A stretch of 36,726 nucleotides of DNA from Thermoplasmata archaeon (GCA_007129655.1 SKVC01000091.1:1-36726), one strand, 5' to 3'; numbered from the stretch's first letter, positions 23,500 to 32,475 are shown. Made by a program: numbers and translations. Notes: generated by a model not told the origin, from the sequence alone.

Positions 23500-24000
23500 A
23501 TGCCCAGGATTTTGAAGGAAGATAAAGATGCCATCGAGGGGCTCCCACTAGAGCTGCTAGTGATATGTGTAGTGATAGCTATTACGATTCCTACAGTTTG
23601 GGGTTTTGCTGGGATGTACATTAGACAACAAACAGAGAACGATTTAATGGTAGAGTTAGAGCACCTTAAAAAGACCGTAGAAGAGGTAGGATCTTCCGAA
23701 GAGGGAAATATGCGTATAATCGAAATGGATTTAAGCGGTCACCCTCTAGCAAGGATAGATTATGTGGAGATCGGTGGTGAAATACCGGGAACAGAGTATG
23801 TCAGATACCGTATACGGGGAAGAGAAGAATCAGCATATAAACTGGGTGGATTTAATCTTGCAAACATAAGCGGCGGAGAACCGGTGATATTGGATATCTC
23901 CGGAGAAGAAAACGTTTTTATGGTGAAAAGGAGCGGCATGATAGATGGGGGGGTCGAGATCATCGAAATAGGATTAATAGAGGGAAGACATGAGAAATAG
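23500..24000 (+). CDS. Pilin-like membrane-anchored protein, paralogue 1
   Basis: A 166-residue protein with a short charged leader (PRILKEDKDAIEG), one N-terminal hydrophobic helix (LPLELLVICVVIAITIPTVW), an amphipathic continuation and a hydrophilic, probably beta-rich domain outside the cell. This is the plan of archaeal type IV pilins, with Glu residues near the start of the helix, but no unambiguous cleavage motif is present. It aligns with the next gene: both have [IV]xxDLSG, then a short run with ID, and later SG...I. A TATA-like GATTTATC lies about 25-30 bases upstream. The last 11 bases overlap the next gene. No named family recognised. Confidence 0.65.
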   Translation: MPRILKEDKDAIEGLPLELLVICVVIAITIPTVWGFAGMYIRQQTENDLMVELEHLKKTVEEVGSSEEGNMRIIEMDLSGHPLARIDYVEIGGEIPGTEYVRYRIRGREESAYKLGGFNLANISGGEPVILDISGEENVFMVKRSGMIDGGVEIIEIGLIEGRHEK

Positions 24001-24511
24001 AGCTAGTGTTCGCAGGGATAAAAGAGGTTTAATGGAATTACCATTCAAGCTATTTATTATGATAATCCTTATTTCTGCTACAATGTCCATGGGTATAATC
24101 AGCTTTAGGAATATGCAGCGCAGTGCATTCGAACAACATGTCAAAGATGAATTGAATGGATTGATATTCCTTTCTCATATGATAAGTCGGGAAGGAAATC
24201 TTTCGAGTCAAGAGATGGTGCTCGACCTTTCCGGAGATATGTTTGCAGGGATAGACCAAATCCGTTTCGGGGACAGAGTCGGTGGCAGAACGGATATAAT
24301 CTCTTACAGTATGGATTGGAGAGAACAGAGAGAAATAATACATCTCCGAGATGATATCCATCTTACATCTTCCGGAAACAGCAGTTTCACACTACGGAGT
24401 GGCCTACACAATATTCGTCTGACATGTTTGTATATCTCTGATGATACTACTGTGGTTATCGTATCTCGGGCGGGAGAAAGAATAGACTACAGTAGTTTTT
24501 ATTCTATGTAA
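23990..24511 (+). CDS. Pilin-like membrane-anchored protein, paralogue 2
   Basis: A 173-residue relative of the preceding protein. The leader RNRASVRRDKRG is strongly basic and is followed by LMELPFKLFIMIILISATM, one membrane helix with an early Glu, as in pilin precursors cut after Gly by archaeal prepilin peptidases. The outer domain repeats the DLSG...GIDQIRFG pattern of paralogue 1 and ends in TTVVIVSRAGERIDYSS. The ATG lies inside the end of the upstream gene (11-base overlap), so the two are translated together and may form a heteromeric fibre or complex; this is inference. The 3' end overlaps the convergent DUF488 gene by 13 bases. Confidence 0.65.
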   Translation: MRNRASVRRDKRGLMELPFKLFIMIILISATMSMGIISFRNMQRSAFEQHVKDELNGLIFLSHMISREGNLSSQEMVLDLSGDMFAGIDQIRFGDRVGGRTDIISYSMDWREQREIIHLRDDIHLTSSGNSSFTLRSGLHNIRLTCLYISDDTTVVIVSRAGERIDYSSFYSM

Positions 24512-24936
24512 TCATCAAGGCGTTTATCCTTCCAACTGCCGCCTTTACCAATGTGGATAACTTCCCATCCTTCTTCTTCAAGTCTCTCAGAGATGTGGCG
24601 ACGGTGGCATTTCATAGGATCTTTTTCAAGACACATTATCGCAGTAGGAATGTCTTTAGCGATCGATTTTAATCCTTCGTAGGCTTTTTTCCAGCTATCC
24701 TTTTCCATGACTGTATGATAATCATCTTCTACCATCCCTCCGAGCTCCGGTTTATGAACATACATTATACTCTTAGAGAATAATTTTTCTTTTAGTTCCT
24801 GCCCTCCGAAACCAGGTCTTGCGGATTTTGCTATCGAACGTACATCGACAAGATGATTTATGCTGCTCTCCAGAAGTAATTTTATAAATTCGTCAAGAGT
24901 TTTTCCTTCGTAACCAATGGTATATATATTATTCAC
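24499..24936 (-). CDS. DUF488 family protein
   Basis: A 145-residue protein with the DUF488 pattern: IYTIGYEGKTLDEFIKLL at the N terminus, LVDVRSIAKSARPGF, and the C-terminal CLEKDPMKCHRRHISERL with two cysteines and a His cluster that may bind metal. The biochemical function of the family is not established. The start is a GTG at 24936, about 28 bases from a TTTTATC element, so probably leaderless; the next in-frame candidates would cut the conserved N terminus. It overlaps the pilin-like gene tail to tail by 13 bases. Confidence 0.9.
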   Translation of the reverse strand: MNNIYTIGYEGKTLDEFIKLLLESSINHLVDVRSIAKSARPGFGGQELKEKLFSKSIMYVHKPELGGMVEDDYHTVMEKDSWKKAYEGLKSIAKDIPTAIMCLEKDPMKCHRRHISERLEEEGWEVIHIGKGGSWKDKRLDDYIE

Positions 24937-25014
24937 ATATTTGTTAGCTGGAAGTTAGATAAAAGGGTTCTCATATATGTTGGTATTGCGTACGAGTGTA
25001 AAGGTATCGAAATA

Positions 25015-25022
25015 GTTAAATA
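25015..25022 (+). promoter_or_regulatory. TATA box of the ribbon-helix-helix gene
   Basis: GTTAAATA with a purine-rich CGAAAT just before it as a BRE-like element. Start of transcription is expected near 25045, with a leader of about 40 bases ending in the ribosome site GGTGGAGATC (25077-25086). Confidence 0.55.
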
Positions 25023-25044
25023 CCCGCTTACGCATGTCAGACGG

Positions 25045-25065
25045 ACGACCGACGGAAGGGGTCGT
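25045..25065 (+). promoter_or_regulatory. Small inverted repeat in the leader of the ribbon-helix-helix gene
   Basis: ACGACC (25045-25050) pairs with GGTCGT (25060-25065) across nine bases. It lies at the predicted transcription start and before the ribosome site, a good position for an autoregulatory operator or a small RNA hairpin. Chance occurrence is not excluded. Confidence 0.3.
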
Positions 25066-25087
25066 TTAAACATACAGGTGGAGATCA

Positions 25088-25321
25088 ATGACAGATACCG
25101 AGAAGATAACCGTAAGGCTCCCTAAGCGTTTTCTTAAAGAGCTTGACTTCCTGGTAGAAGTTGATGATTTCCCATCCCGTTCAGAAGCTATACGAAGTGC
25201 GGTACGTGATATGCTTTATTATCGTGTCGAGCTTGCCTCTGAGAAGGCAGAGAAGATGGCTAAGGTCGAACGGGCTATGAACCAGGCGAAGGCAGTGCGA
25301 GATGAATATTTAAAACCTTAA
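25088..25321 (+). CDS. Ribbon-helix-helix (CopG-type) transcriptional regulator
   Basis: A 77-residue protein. The N-terminal strand KITVRLPKRFLKEL, then FPSRSEAIRSAVRDML, is the ribbon-helix-helix DNA-binding fold (residues ~5-45). The C-terminal half is one charged helix, with no NikR-type metal domain. The family binds operators as dimers and often represses its own gene. It has a strong extended ribosome site (GGTGGAGATC) just two bases before the ATG. No toxin gene is adjacent, so I do not call it an antitoxin. The 134-base gap after it holds a T-rich tract and no gene that I can see. Confidence 0.88.
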   Translation: MTDTEKITVRLPKRFLKELDFLVEVDDFPSRSEAIRSAVRDMLYYRVELASEKAEKMAKVERAMNQAKAVRDEYLKP

Positions 25322-25406
25322 CCCTTAAGATGCACTCTAACCCGTAAATATCCCCAGACCTGCCTTTGCCTGGATCACACAAACCATCACGATACTATAT
25401 CTCCCC

Positions 25407-25424
25407 CCTTTTTCTTTTTTATTG
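25407..25424 (+). terminator. Pyrimidine/T-rich tract after the ribbon-helix-helix gene
   Basis: A CCCCCC run followed by TTTTTCTTTTTT, about 85 bases after the stop, in the convergent gap before the DUF63 gene. Oligo-T tracts end transcription in archaea without a hairpin. The remainder of the 134-base gap shows nothing recognisable. Confidence 0.5.
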
Positions 25425-25455
25425 TTGTTTTTAAGTGTGTTTTGCTATCTAAACT

Positions 25456-26601
25456 CTATACCCCCATGACAAGTCGCAGGGTGTTTCTAACTCCCGGGGC
25501 CATCCCAAGTGTGATGATAGCGAATTTAAGTAATACTGTAAGGCGAGGATATTTACTTAACTCATCTTTATAATAGTGATCGATGGTGACTATAACCACT
25601 ACCACAAGAACTATTTTCAGTAAGAACATCACTATCGGGTCGCCTACCAATTCGATGGCAAGAGCGGGGATCACATGCTTTTCCGTATAACCGTAATGCT
25701 TTATTCCGCGATAAGTGGCTGAGGCATCGAAAAGGTGAGATAGTACTATCAATAAATTGAGTTTGGTAAAGAACAATTTTTGGAGGATTTTTTTATCCGA
25801 TAAATATATCGGTAATGAAAATAACCCTACCGCGACAATTGTTAAAATAGGTATCATGATGAGTTCAAAGGGGTTAGTATCGGACAATGTGAGTGTATAG
25901 TACAGATTGTATGTAAGAGATATGGCAAGTAGTATAATTCCATATGAAACGAATAGATATCGTTCATTCAAAATTTGCTGTTTTCTGCCGATAATGTAAA
26001 AAATTGATAAAAAGATTAGCCCGATAACGATCATGATGGTTGTGTAAGGCAATCTGAAAAGTAAATATATAACCAGTGGCGGGGCAAGTACTGCGACTCG
26101 TAAAAGACTGTTTTCCTCTTTAAATGTTCGTGATATTTTGACTCCCAGCACCATCGTTACTATTACGGAAGCTCCCAATAACATATATATTATAGGCGAT
26201 ATTAAAAGCGGAGCTATGGATTCAGAGAAAAGTCCTACATCCTCCAAGGTACGCAGTGAACCTCCTAAAATTATCCATGGTATGAGTGAAAAAACGAATT
26301 TGTTGTCTATTCGGACATCAAGATAATTTATTAGGTCGTATATACCAAATAAAGCCACCACCAGAACGATACCGTATACCAATGTGTTTACCGGATTGTA
26401 ACCGGCAGATACATCACCTATCGAAGCGCCACGTGCATCTGCAACTACCGGTCCCCATAGATATCTCCATAAGAAAGCATCCCAGAATAGTTCTCTCCAC
26501 AGTAGGCTTCCCAGTAACAGAAATAACGGAATTACAACAATGATAAAAATCCAGATTTCTTTTTTATATGTTTCATATCTTTTTGAGAGATCCGTACTCA
26601 T
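25456..26601 (-). CDS. DUF63 family polytopic membrane protein
   Basis: A 381-residue protein with about ten membrane segments. It carries the conserved DUF63 blocks YNPVNTLVYGIVLV (residues ~66-80), IPWIILGGSLRTLEDVGLF, HLFDASATYRGI and the final GMAPGVRNTLRLVMGV. The family is archaeal and its function is not known to me. Its ATG overlaps the glmS stop (ATGA, 26598-26601), so it is translated with glmS and probably serves the same amino-sugar or envelope pathway; this link is inference from operon structure. Third gene in the nucleotidyltransferase-glmS-DUF63 operon. Confidence 0.9.
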   Translation of the reverse strand: MSTDLSKRYETYKKEIWIFIIVVIPLFLLLGSLLWRELFWDAFLWRYLWGPVVADARGASIGDVSAGYNPVNTLVYGIVLVVALFGIYDLINYLDVRIDNKFVFSLIPWIILGGSLRTLEDVGLFSESIAPLLISPIIYMLLGASVIVTMVLGVKISRTFKEENSLLRVAVLAPPLVIYLLFRLPYTTIMIVIGLIFLSIFYIIGRKQQILNERYLFVSYGIILLAISLTYNLYYTLTLSDTNPFELIMIPILTIVAVGLFSLPIYLSDKKILQKLFFTKLNLLIVLSHLFDASATYRGIKHYGYTEKHVIPALAIELVGDPIVMFLLKIVLVVVVIVTIDHYYKDELSKYPRLTVLLKFAIITLGMAPGVRNTLRLVMGV

Positions 26602-28385
26602 TCCACCGTCACGCTCTTAGCAAGGTTTCGGGGTTTATCTATAGAACAGTTCAGTTGGTAAGCGGTGTAATAGGCAAAAAGCTGCATGACCACATTTACA
26701 AGTACAGGTGAAAATAACGGTTGGATATCGGGTATGTATACTAACTCATCGCACAGTTTTTGCAATTCCATATCCTCCTCTGCAACTCCGATTATAGGGC
26801 TTTCACGTGCGGCTATCTCACCGATATTACCAATCATTTTTTCGTAGGTTTGATCTTTGACGCAAATTCCTATTACAGGTGTTTTTTTTGTAAGTAATGC
26901 AAAGGGACCGTGTTTAAGTTCACCTGCGGGGTAGCCGGCGGCATGGATGTATGCTATCTCTTTTAGCTTTAAAGCGCCTTCCAGAGCCACGGGATAATTT
27001 ATGTTACGCCCCACGAAGAATATATCTTCCGACTTTGCCAGTATGTTTTTAGATATTTCTTTGATATGGTCTGTATTGTTCAGTAATATCTCTACTTTAC
27101 GTGGTAGCCGACGAAGTTGATTGCGGAGTTCGTCGGCCTCTTCTACCAGCAATTTTTCTTTTTTCAGACCGAGCTGGATAGCGATTAAGTATAGGACTAT
27201 CAATTGGGTTGTAAATGTCTTTGTAGCTGCAACGCCTATCTCCGGGCCTGCATGCGTATATACGACTTCATCCACTTCACGAGTTATAGAGCTGTCCAAA
27301 ACATTGGTTATCGCTAGAGTTTTGCAGCCCCTCCGTCTCGCTTCCTTCGCAGCCGCTAGTGTATCTGCGGTTTCGCCGCTTTGGCTAATCAAGATGGTGA
27401 ATGGATAGATATCGGAGGGAGATGAATATCTGTATTCGGAGGCGAGGGCGGTCATACATGGAATCCCTGATATCTCTTCGATGATGTATTTCCCCACAAG
27501 ACCGGCATGATAGGATGTGCCGCATGAAATTATCTTGATCATGTCTATGTTATATTTTGAGAAATCAACGTCTTTAAACTCTCCCAGCCGTCCTAGGATC
27601 GAGTCGTGGATGGCCTTGGGCTGCTCATATATCTCTTTTAGCATAAAGTGATCGTATCCCCCCTTCTCCGCATCCTCTACGGTCCACGAAATTATCTTAG
27701 GCTCGCGAGTGACATTTGCACCTGTTTCATCCCAAAGTTCGATATCTTTATAAGATATTTTAGCTATATCTCCGTCCATTAAGTATATAACTTCATTCGT
27801 TCGGTCCAGTATTGCCGGTACGTCGGATGCAACCATGTTCTCGTCCGTACCAACACCGATAACCAAGGGGCTCTGATTACGGCAAGCTACCATGTAATCC
27901 TCGTCTTTGTGTATTGCTACAATTGCATACGAACCTCGAAGTTGTGAAATTGTCTTTTTAACCGCTTCCAGGAGATCGTTTTCGTAATGTGATTCGATTA
28001 GATGTGCTATGACTTCACTATCTGTTTGAGATTTAAATTCGTGACCTTCTTTTTCTAAGGACTCCTTTAAGGTTACGAAATTGTCGATTATTCCGTTATG
28101 CACTATTGCAATAGATTCATCACAATCGAAGAACGGATGAGAATTTTCGTCCGAGGGTTTTCCGTGGGTCGCCCATCTGGTATGACCGATGCCGGCGTTA
28201 CCTGCGATAATATTGTCCTGTTCGATCTCTTTGATACGACCTTTCTTTTTCTCTATGACTATGTTATTATCGTCTTTGATAGCTACGCCTGCAGAATCGT
28301 ATCCTCTATATTCTAAGCGTCTCATACCCTTCAATAGTATTTCGCCCGCCTTGGCATGTCCGATATAACCGACGATTCCACACAT
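26598..28385 (-). CDS. glmS: Glutamine--fructose-6-phosphate aminotransferase (isomerizing)
   Basis: A 595-residue enzyme that makes glucosamine-6-phosphate from fructose-6-phosphate and glutamine. The N terminus MCGIVGYIG gives the catalytic Cys after Met removal; the glutaminase domain continues through GIGHTRWATHGKPS and HNGIIDNF. Two SIS domains follow: ISCGTSYHAGLVGKY, ISQSGETADTLAA, GVAATKTFTTQ, GRNINYPVALEGALKLKE and HGPFALL. The C terminus NLAKSVTVE is the usual closing segment. All parts are intact. The start has GAGGT seven bases before the ATG, nine bases after the nucleotidyltransferase stop. It supplies the UDP-GlcNAc pathway. Confidence 0.97.
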   Translation of the reverse strand: MCGIVGYIGHAKAGEILLKGMRRLEYRGYDSAGVAIKDDNNIVIEKKKGRIKEIEQDNIIAGNAGIGHTRWATHGKPSDENSHPFFDCDESIAIVHNGIIDNFVTLKESLEKEGHEFKSQTDSEVIAHLIESHYENDLLEAVKKTISQLRGSYAIVAIHKDEDYMVACRNQSPLVIGVGTDENMVASDVPAILDRTNEVIYLMDGDIAKISYKDIELWDETGANVTREPKIISWTVEDAEKGGYDHFMLKEIYEQPKAIHDSILGRLGEFKDVDFSKYNIDMIKIISCGTSYHAGLVGKYIIEEISGIPCMTALASEYRYSSPSDIYPFTILISQSGETADTLAAAKEARRRGCKTLAITNVLDSSITREVDEVVYTHAGPEIGVAATKTFTTQLIVLYLIAIQLGLKKEKLLVEEADELRNQLRRLPRKVEILLNNTDHIKEISKNILAKSEDIFFVGRNINYPVALEGALKLKEIAYIHAAGYPAGELKHGPFALLTKKTPVIGICVKDQTYEKMIGNIGEIAARESPIIGVAEEDMELQKLCDELVYIPDIQPLFSPVLVNVVMQLFAYYTAYQLNCSIDKPRNLAKSVTVE

Positions 28386-28394
28386 CTTATTACC

Positions 28395-29585
28395 TCATAG
28401 TACCTTGGTGAAAGATGGAATATTATCTCTCACCATGGTTCCTGAACCGACGGTGCAAGTTGAACCAATGATTACTCCTTCTTTTACCGTTACACCGCTA
28501 CCTATTACTGTGTCTTCCGCTATCATGCACCCGATCCGTTCTATTGTTTTGATGTCGTTTCCTACTACTTTTTGTGCTTTATTTACATTGGATGAAAAAT
28601 TGCCGTTTATATGAACTCCATCTCCGATAACACTGCGCTCTACTATGGAATTCGGGCCGATCTCTACACCTTTCATCACCAGTGAATTTTTCACTATTGA
28701 AAAGGGCTGAACTCTAGTGTCGCTACCTATACTGGTTGAAGGAAGTATGCATGCATGTGGCCCTATTTCGCAGCCTTCACCGATGATGACCGGGCCTTCG
28801 ACATAGCTACCCCCCTTTATCTCTGCGCCTTCACCTATCCATACATTTCCTTTGATAACCACGCCTTTCTCGATGGTTCCTCCGGTATATTTTACTACCG
28901 AAGCCAAGGCTGTTGAATTAAGAGGTATAAGATCCCACGGGTGTACAGCGTCTATCCATGTGGATTCAGTGATAATTCCCTTTAAATCATGGTCTTCTAT
29001 CATCCGGTCTATTACCGTGGTCATATCGTAGACCTGGGAATCCATCATCTCCTCAATGTAATCGAATATGTTGGGTTCCAGGGCGTAGATCCCTGTGGAT
29101 ATTAGATGACTGGGACTCTTTTCCGGCTTTTCTATCACTTCGGAAACTAGACCGTTGTCCATCGAGATAACACCGTATTTAGACGGTTCTTCGCTGGTGG
29201 TTATCAAAACGGAATATCCGTCGCTTCCGTCCAAAAGATCTGAGATCGTATGCTTGGATATCACGTTGTCTCCGGGTAAGACGATGAATCTGTCCTTTAT
29301 CTTGCTCTTTGCCTGATACAGTGCGTGGGCGGTGCCCAGCTGTTTCTCTTCGTTAACGTATTCAATGTTCGCTCCGAACACATCCCCGTTCCCAAAATGA
29401 GACATTATGCTTCTGCGCTGGTATCCCACGACGATGACGATATCCGTTATACCGTTATCGACCAGAGATTCTACTATGAACTGAAGTATCGGTTTGTTAG
29501 CTACTGGGATCATCACCTTTGGTTCCGATGCTGTAAAGGGCCTGAGTCTTGTACCTTCCCCTGCAGCCAATATTACGGCTTTCAT
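28395..29585 (-). CDS. glmU: Bifunctional sugar-1-phosphate nucleotidyltransferase/acetyltransferase (archaeal GlmU-like)
   Basis: A 396-residue two-domain protein. Residues 1-230 are a nucleotidyltransferase with LAAGEGTRLRPFTASEPKVM, VVGYQRR, VLPGDNV and STGIYAL. Residues ~245-396 are a left-handed beta-helix of hexapeptide repeats (GVVIKGNVWIGEGAEIKGGS onwards; GPHACILPSTSIG), as in acetyltransferases. In archaea such proteins act on glucosamine-1-phosphate to give UDP-GlcNAc; a pure dTDP/UDP-glucose pyrophosphorylase role is the alternative. Being in an operon with glmS favours the GlmU-like role. The ATG is about 25 bases from a CTTATATC TATA box, so probably leaderless, and it is the first gene of the operon. 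glmM is not in the window. Confidence 0.87.
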   Translation of the reverse strand: MKAVILAAGEGTRLRPFTASEPKVMIPVANKPILQFIVESLVDNGITDIVIVVGYQRRSIMSHFGNGDVFGANIEYVNEEKQLGTAHALYQAKSKIKDRFIVLPGDNVISKHTISDLLDGSDGYSVLITTSEEPSKYGVISMDNGLVSEVIEKPEKSPSHLISTGIYALEPNIFDYIEEMMDSQVYDMTTVIDRMIEDHDLKGIITESTWIDAVHPWDLIPLNSTALASVVKYTGGTIEKGVVIKGNVWIGEGAEIKGGSYVEGPVIIGEGCEIGPHACILPSTSIGSDTRVQPFSIVKNSLVMKGVEIGPNSIVERSVIGDGVHINGNFSSNVNKAQKVVGNDIKTIERIGCMIAEDTVIGSGVTVKEGVIIGSTCTVGSGTMVRDNIPSFTKVL

Positions 29586-29625
29586 GCTGAAGTATCAGGG
29601 TATCGGGATATAAGGGTTTTGTTAT

Positions 29626-32475
29626 TCACTCGATGTAGATCGCCGGCTTGCCCGGTGCCGCTTTGTCCTTCCTGTTGGCCGGGTCGTAGACGTCTTCGGA
29701 AGCTAAGTGTACATTAACTTCGGCTTCGAATTCCCTTTCAATAAATGATTTATCCTCCTGGAGTATCTTCATCTCGTCGAGGGCCATAGCACTGACGGCA
29801 GCGGCTCTGTTCTTCTTGATGTCTTCCAGAACGGAGCGAAGGAAACCCGATAGTTTCTTCGGCGGTACGTCGAGCTCTTTTGAGAGTACGGCCATCAGGC
29901 CCATGCCTTTTTCCGTTTCCGTTAGGGCTTTTTTCAGAACCTCTTTTTTCCACGAGGGTGTTACGTATATGTGTATGGTATCGCCCTCTACATCAGCTAT
30001 GGAGAGTATGTTTCGGATATCGTCGAGCACGCTCCTCAAGTATTCCTCTCTACCTTCGGCTGCATCGGAGATCGCTTCCTGTCGTACTTCCGGTATCTGC
30101 TCTTCGGTAACATACTCTATATCCCACATCTCGCCGAGTTCATCGGCCATATGCGGAGTAAAGGGTGCCGTTAACTTGATCAGGGTCTCGCCGAGTCGGT
30201 CCAATAGAGCACTGTTTTCACCGCCCCTTTTGAAATACCATTCCAACTCCGCCGGGATATCGTAAAACACCACATTGGCGGCCTTGCGTATCTCGTGATC
30301 GTCCATGAAGGAAAATGCCTTTTCCAGTAAGCGGTTGAAACGTGATTCCAAGAAATCGTCCACGGATGATCCGCCACCGTCGGCGGATTTTATCCTGTTT
30401 ATCAAACGCCACATGAAACCGAGCCTTTTTCTGTAAGTGAATGCCTCTTTTTCGTCCCATTCTTTATCGACGAAAGGACTTGCCGAGTGTGCGTAATAAA
30501 GTCTCAGTGTGTCTATACCGAATCGATCGGCAACATCGGGGATCGGCTCCGCACCACCCTTTGATTTGGATATCTTACCTCCGGTCATGGTTAGATACCA
30601 GTTTACCAGTATCCCTCGAGGCCAGTGCTCTTCCTTTAATATCGAAACGTGATTCATCAGGAATACCGGAAAGTGTACCGTCATGTGCTCTTTACCCCCG
30701 AGATTAATATCTAGGGGATACCAGTACAGAAAATCGTTTCGTACCTTTTCCAGCACCTCTATGTCTATCCCTGTGGATTCCGATACTTGAGATATCTCTC
30801 CTTTACCTAAGTAAACAAAATCGAAGAATTCGACAGTCATCTGGTCTGCTTGAAATTTATCGTCGTTGTAATGCTTTGCAATGATGTAATAAGCAGGATA
30901 CAGCGTAGAATCGGCGATGGCTTCGATTATCCACCGTTTGTCCATGGGAAATCGGGTACCTATCCAGTTCCCCAGCCGTGCACAGGAACGGTCCTGGAAC
31001 CACTCTAAAGTATCCGGTAGTGTATTCGCGTAGGTCTCCGGCTTGATATTCATTTTCTTTGCGTGTGCCTTGCTCTTCTCAGTAAGTTCTTCGTCGGAAT
31101 ATCTTATGAACCACTGATCCGGTATCTTCCCCATCACAACATCGGTACCGCATCGGCAGATGACTTCCTCCGAAAGGTCGTAAAACATATCCGCCTCACC
31201 GGAGTCCAGCATATCGTCCTTTATGTTGTCCTTGGCCTCCTGAACCGGCATACCGGTGTATTCGCCGCTGATGTCCAGCATCTTTCCCTTGTGGAAGCCA
31301 GCACGATATATCTTCTGGGTAGCTTCCTCCAGCTTCTCAACTTCGTTCTGAGAGGTGATCCCCATCTCTTTGATTATGCTTTCAGCAGGATTGGTGCCAA
31401 ATCCTTCTGATTCGATTATCTCGATCGGTTCCACATCTTTAACGATATCTTCCAAACCGTACTTCTCCAGTAATCCATGATTATCCTTCAATTCCTTCAG
31501 TGCTATCCAGTCATAGGGGGCATCGCTGGGGACGCTGGTGACTATCCCGGAACCGACGTCGGGGTCGGTGAAATCTGCCGGTAATATGGGTATGTCTCGG
31601 TGTATCATGGGAGCCGTCGCTTTTTCGCCTATCATCTCCTCTCCCTTTATGTGATCAGTCACCTCTACATCGTCCATCTGGTAGAGTAACTTCTGTGCGG
31701 CGGCCTCGCTCATGATCCACTCTTCACCGGCCACTTCTACAACTGCGTAGTCCTCCTCCGGAGACACCCATAAGTTGGTCTGGCCGTACACGGTTTCCGG
31801 TCTTAGTGTAGCTGCGGTTATGTATCGGTTTCCGAATTTGAATTTGAGTAAAGTGTATTCCTGGATCTCGGCGTTACCGCCCTTGGACAGATCGGTTTCC
31901 GAAGGGTCGACGGCCACCGGGCCGCAGTTCTTGCAGACCGGTGCGTAATATGGTTTCTGTGTCAGTAAATCTTTTTCTTTAAGTTTTCTGAACTGCCATT
32001 GAATGAATTTAGAATAATCTTCTCTAGATGTATAAGTAAAATGATCCCAATTGATCTGTATACCAAAGTTCTTCCATTCCTTGATGTAGGATCGAGAAAA
32101 ATATTCGATGATACCGTCTGGATTATCCAAAAACAAAATATCTTCATCGGTGGCACCGTTTGCTTTGAGATAAGCTATGATATCAGGGTCGTCTTCCCTT
32201 ACACGTTTGGCCAAGCTGATCACCTGGTTACCCGTAGGGTGTGCCCCGGCTGGAAACAGTACGTTGTAGCCCCTCATCTTCTTGTACCTTGCGATAAAAT
32301 CAGTGTAACTGTAACATCTCATGTGACCCAGATGCAGAAAGCCTGAGATCCCGGGATACGCGAATATGATGTAAAAAGATTCACTGTCTTCGTCAGCCTC
32401 CGTTCGATAAAGTTTTGCCTCTTCCCATCTGCGCTGCCACTTGCTCTCGATAGTTCGGGGCTCATATTCTTCCAT
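29626..32475 (-). CDS. leuS: Leucyl-tRNA synthetase, archaeal type
   Basis: A class I aminoacyl-tRNA synthetase of 949 residues. The HIGH signature is HLGHM in YPGISGFLHLGHMRCYSYTD, and the KMSKS loop is KISKSKGG. The connective-peptide editing domain shows TAATLRPETVYGQTNLWV (threonine-rich editing site) and GSGIVTSVPSDAPYDW. The C-terminal half has the anticodon-binding helical bundle (FTPHMADELGEMW) and an archaeal-type end domain. The frame stays open to a TTG at 32526, but the ATG at 32475 starts the usual MEEYEPRTIESKWQRRW and lies about 30 bases after TTTAAA (minus strand), so I chose it. Divergent from tpiA. No truncation seen. Confidence 0.96.
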   Translation of the reverse strand: MEEYEPRTIESKWQRRWEEAKLYRTEADEDSESFYIIFAYPGISGFLHLGHMRCYSYTDFIARYKKMRGYNVLFPAGAHPTGNQVISLAKRVREDDPDIIAYLKANGATDEDILFLDNPDGIIEYFSRSYIKEWKNFGIQINWDHFTYTSREDYSKFIQWQFRKLKEKDLLTQKPYYAPVCKNCGPVAVDPSETDLSKGGNAEIQEYTLLKFKFGNRYITAATLRPETVYGQTNLWVSPEEDYAVVEVAGEEWIMSEAAAQKLLYQMDDVEVTDHIKGEEMIGEKATAPMIHRDIPILPADFTDPDVGSGIVTSVPSDAPYDWIALKELKDNHGLLEKYGLEDIVKDVEPIEIIESEGFGTNPAESIIKEMGITSQNEVEKLEEATQKIYRAGFHKGKMLDISGEYTGMPVQEAKDNIKDDMLDSGEADMFYDLSEEVICRCGTDVVMGKIPDQWFIRYSDEELTEKSKAHAKKMNIKPETYANTLPDTLEWFQDRSCARLGNWIGTRFPMDKRWIIEAIADSTLYPAYYIIAKHYNDDKFQADQMTVEFFDFVYLGKGEISQVSESTGIDIEVLEKVRNDFLYWYPLDINLGGKEHMTVHFPVFLMNHVSILKEEHWPRGILVNWYLTMTGGKISKSKGGAEPIPDVADRFGIDTLRLYYAHSASPFVDKEWDEKEAFTYRKRLGFMWRLINRIKSADGGGSSVDDFLESRFNRLLEKAFSFMDDHEIRKAANVVFYDIPAELEWYFKRGGENSALLDRLGETLIKLTAPFTPHMADELGEMWDIEYVTEEQIPEVRQEAISDAAEGREEYLRSVLDDIRNILSIADVEGDTIHIYVTPSWKKEVLKKALTETEKGMGLMAVLSKELDVPPKKLSGFLRSVLEDIKKNRAAAVSAMALDEMKILQEDKSFIEREFEAEVNVHLASEDVYDPANRKDKAAPGKPAIYIE

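Noticed and set aside
23457..23525. 22-codon ORF (ATG GCT CGA ...) just before the first pilin-like gene
   Set aside because: It is out of frame with and overlaps the next gene, has no ribosome site, and the TATA-like site lies within it; probably chance.
25088..25321. Antitoxin of a toxin-antitoxin pair
   Set aside because: The fold fits, but there is no adjacent small toxin gene on either side.
25322..25455. tRNA or small RNA gene in the 134-base gap
   Set aside because: I read both strands and found no cloverleaf or T-loop consensus; only a T-rich tract is evident.
29816..30265. 149-codon plus-strand ORF
   Set aside because: It is antisense to the C-terminal part of leuS, which is clearly coding; Ser-rich shadow.
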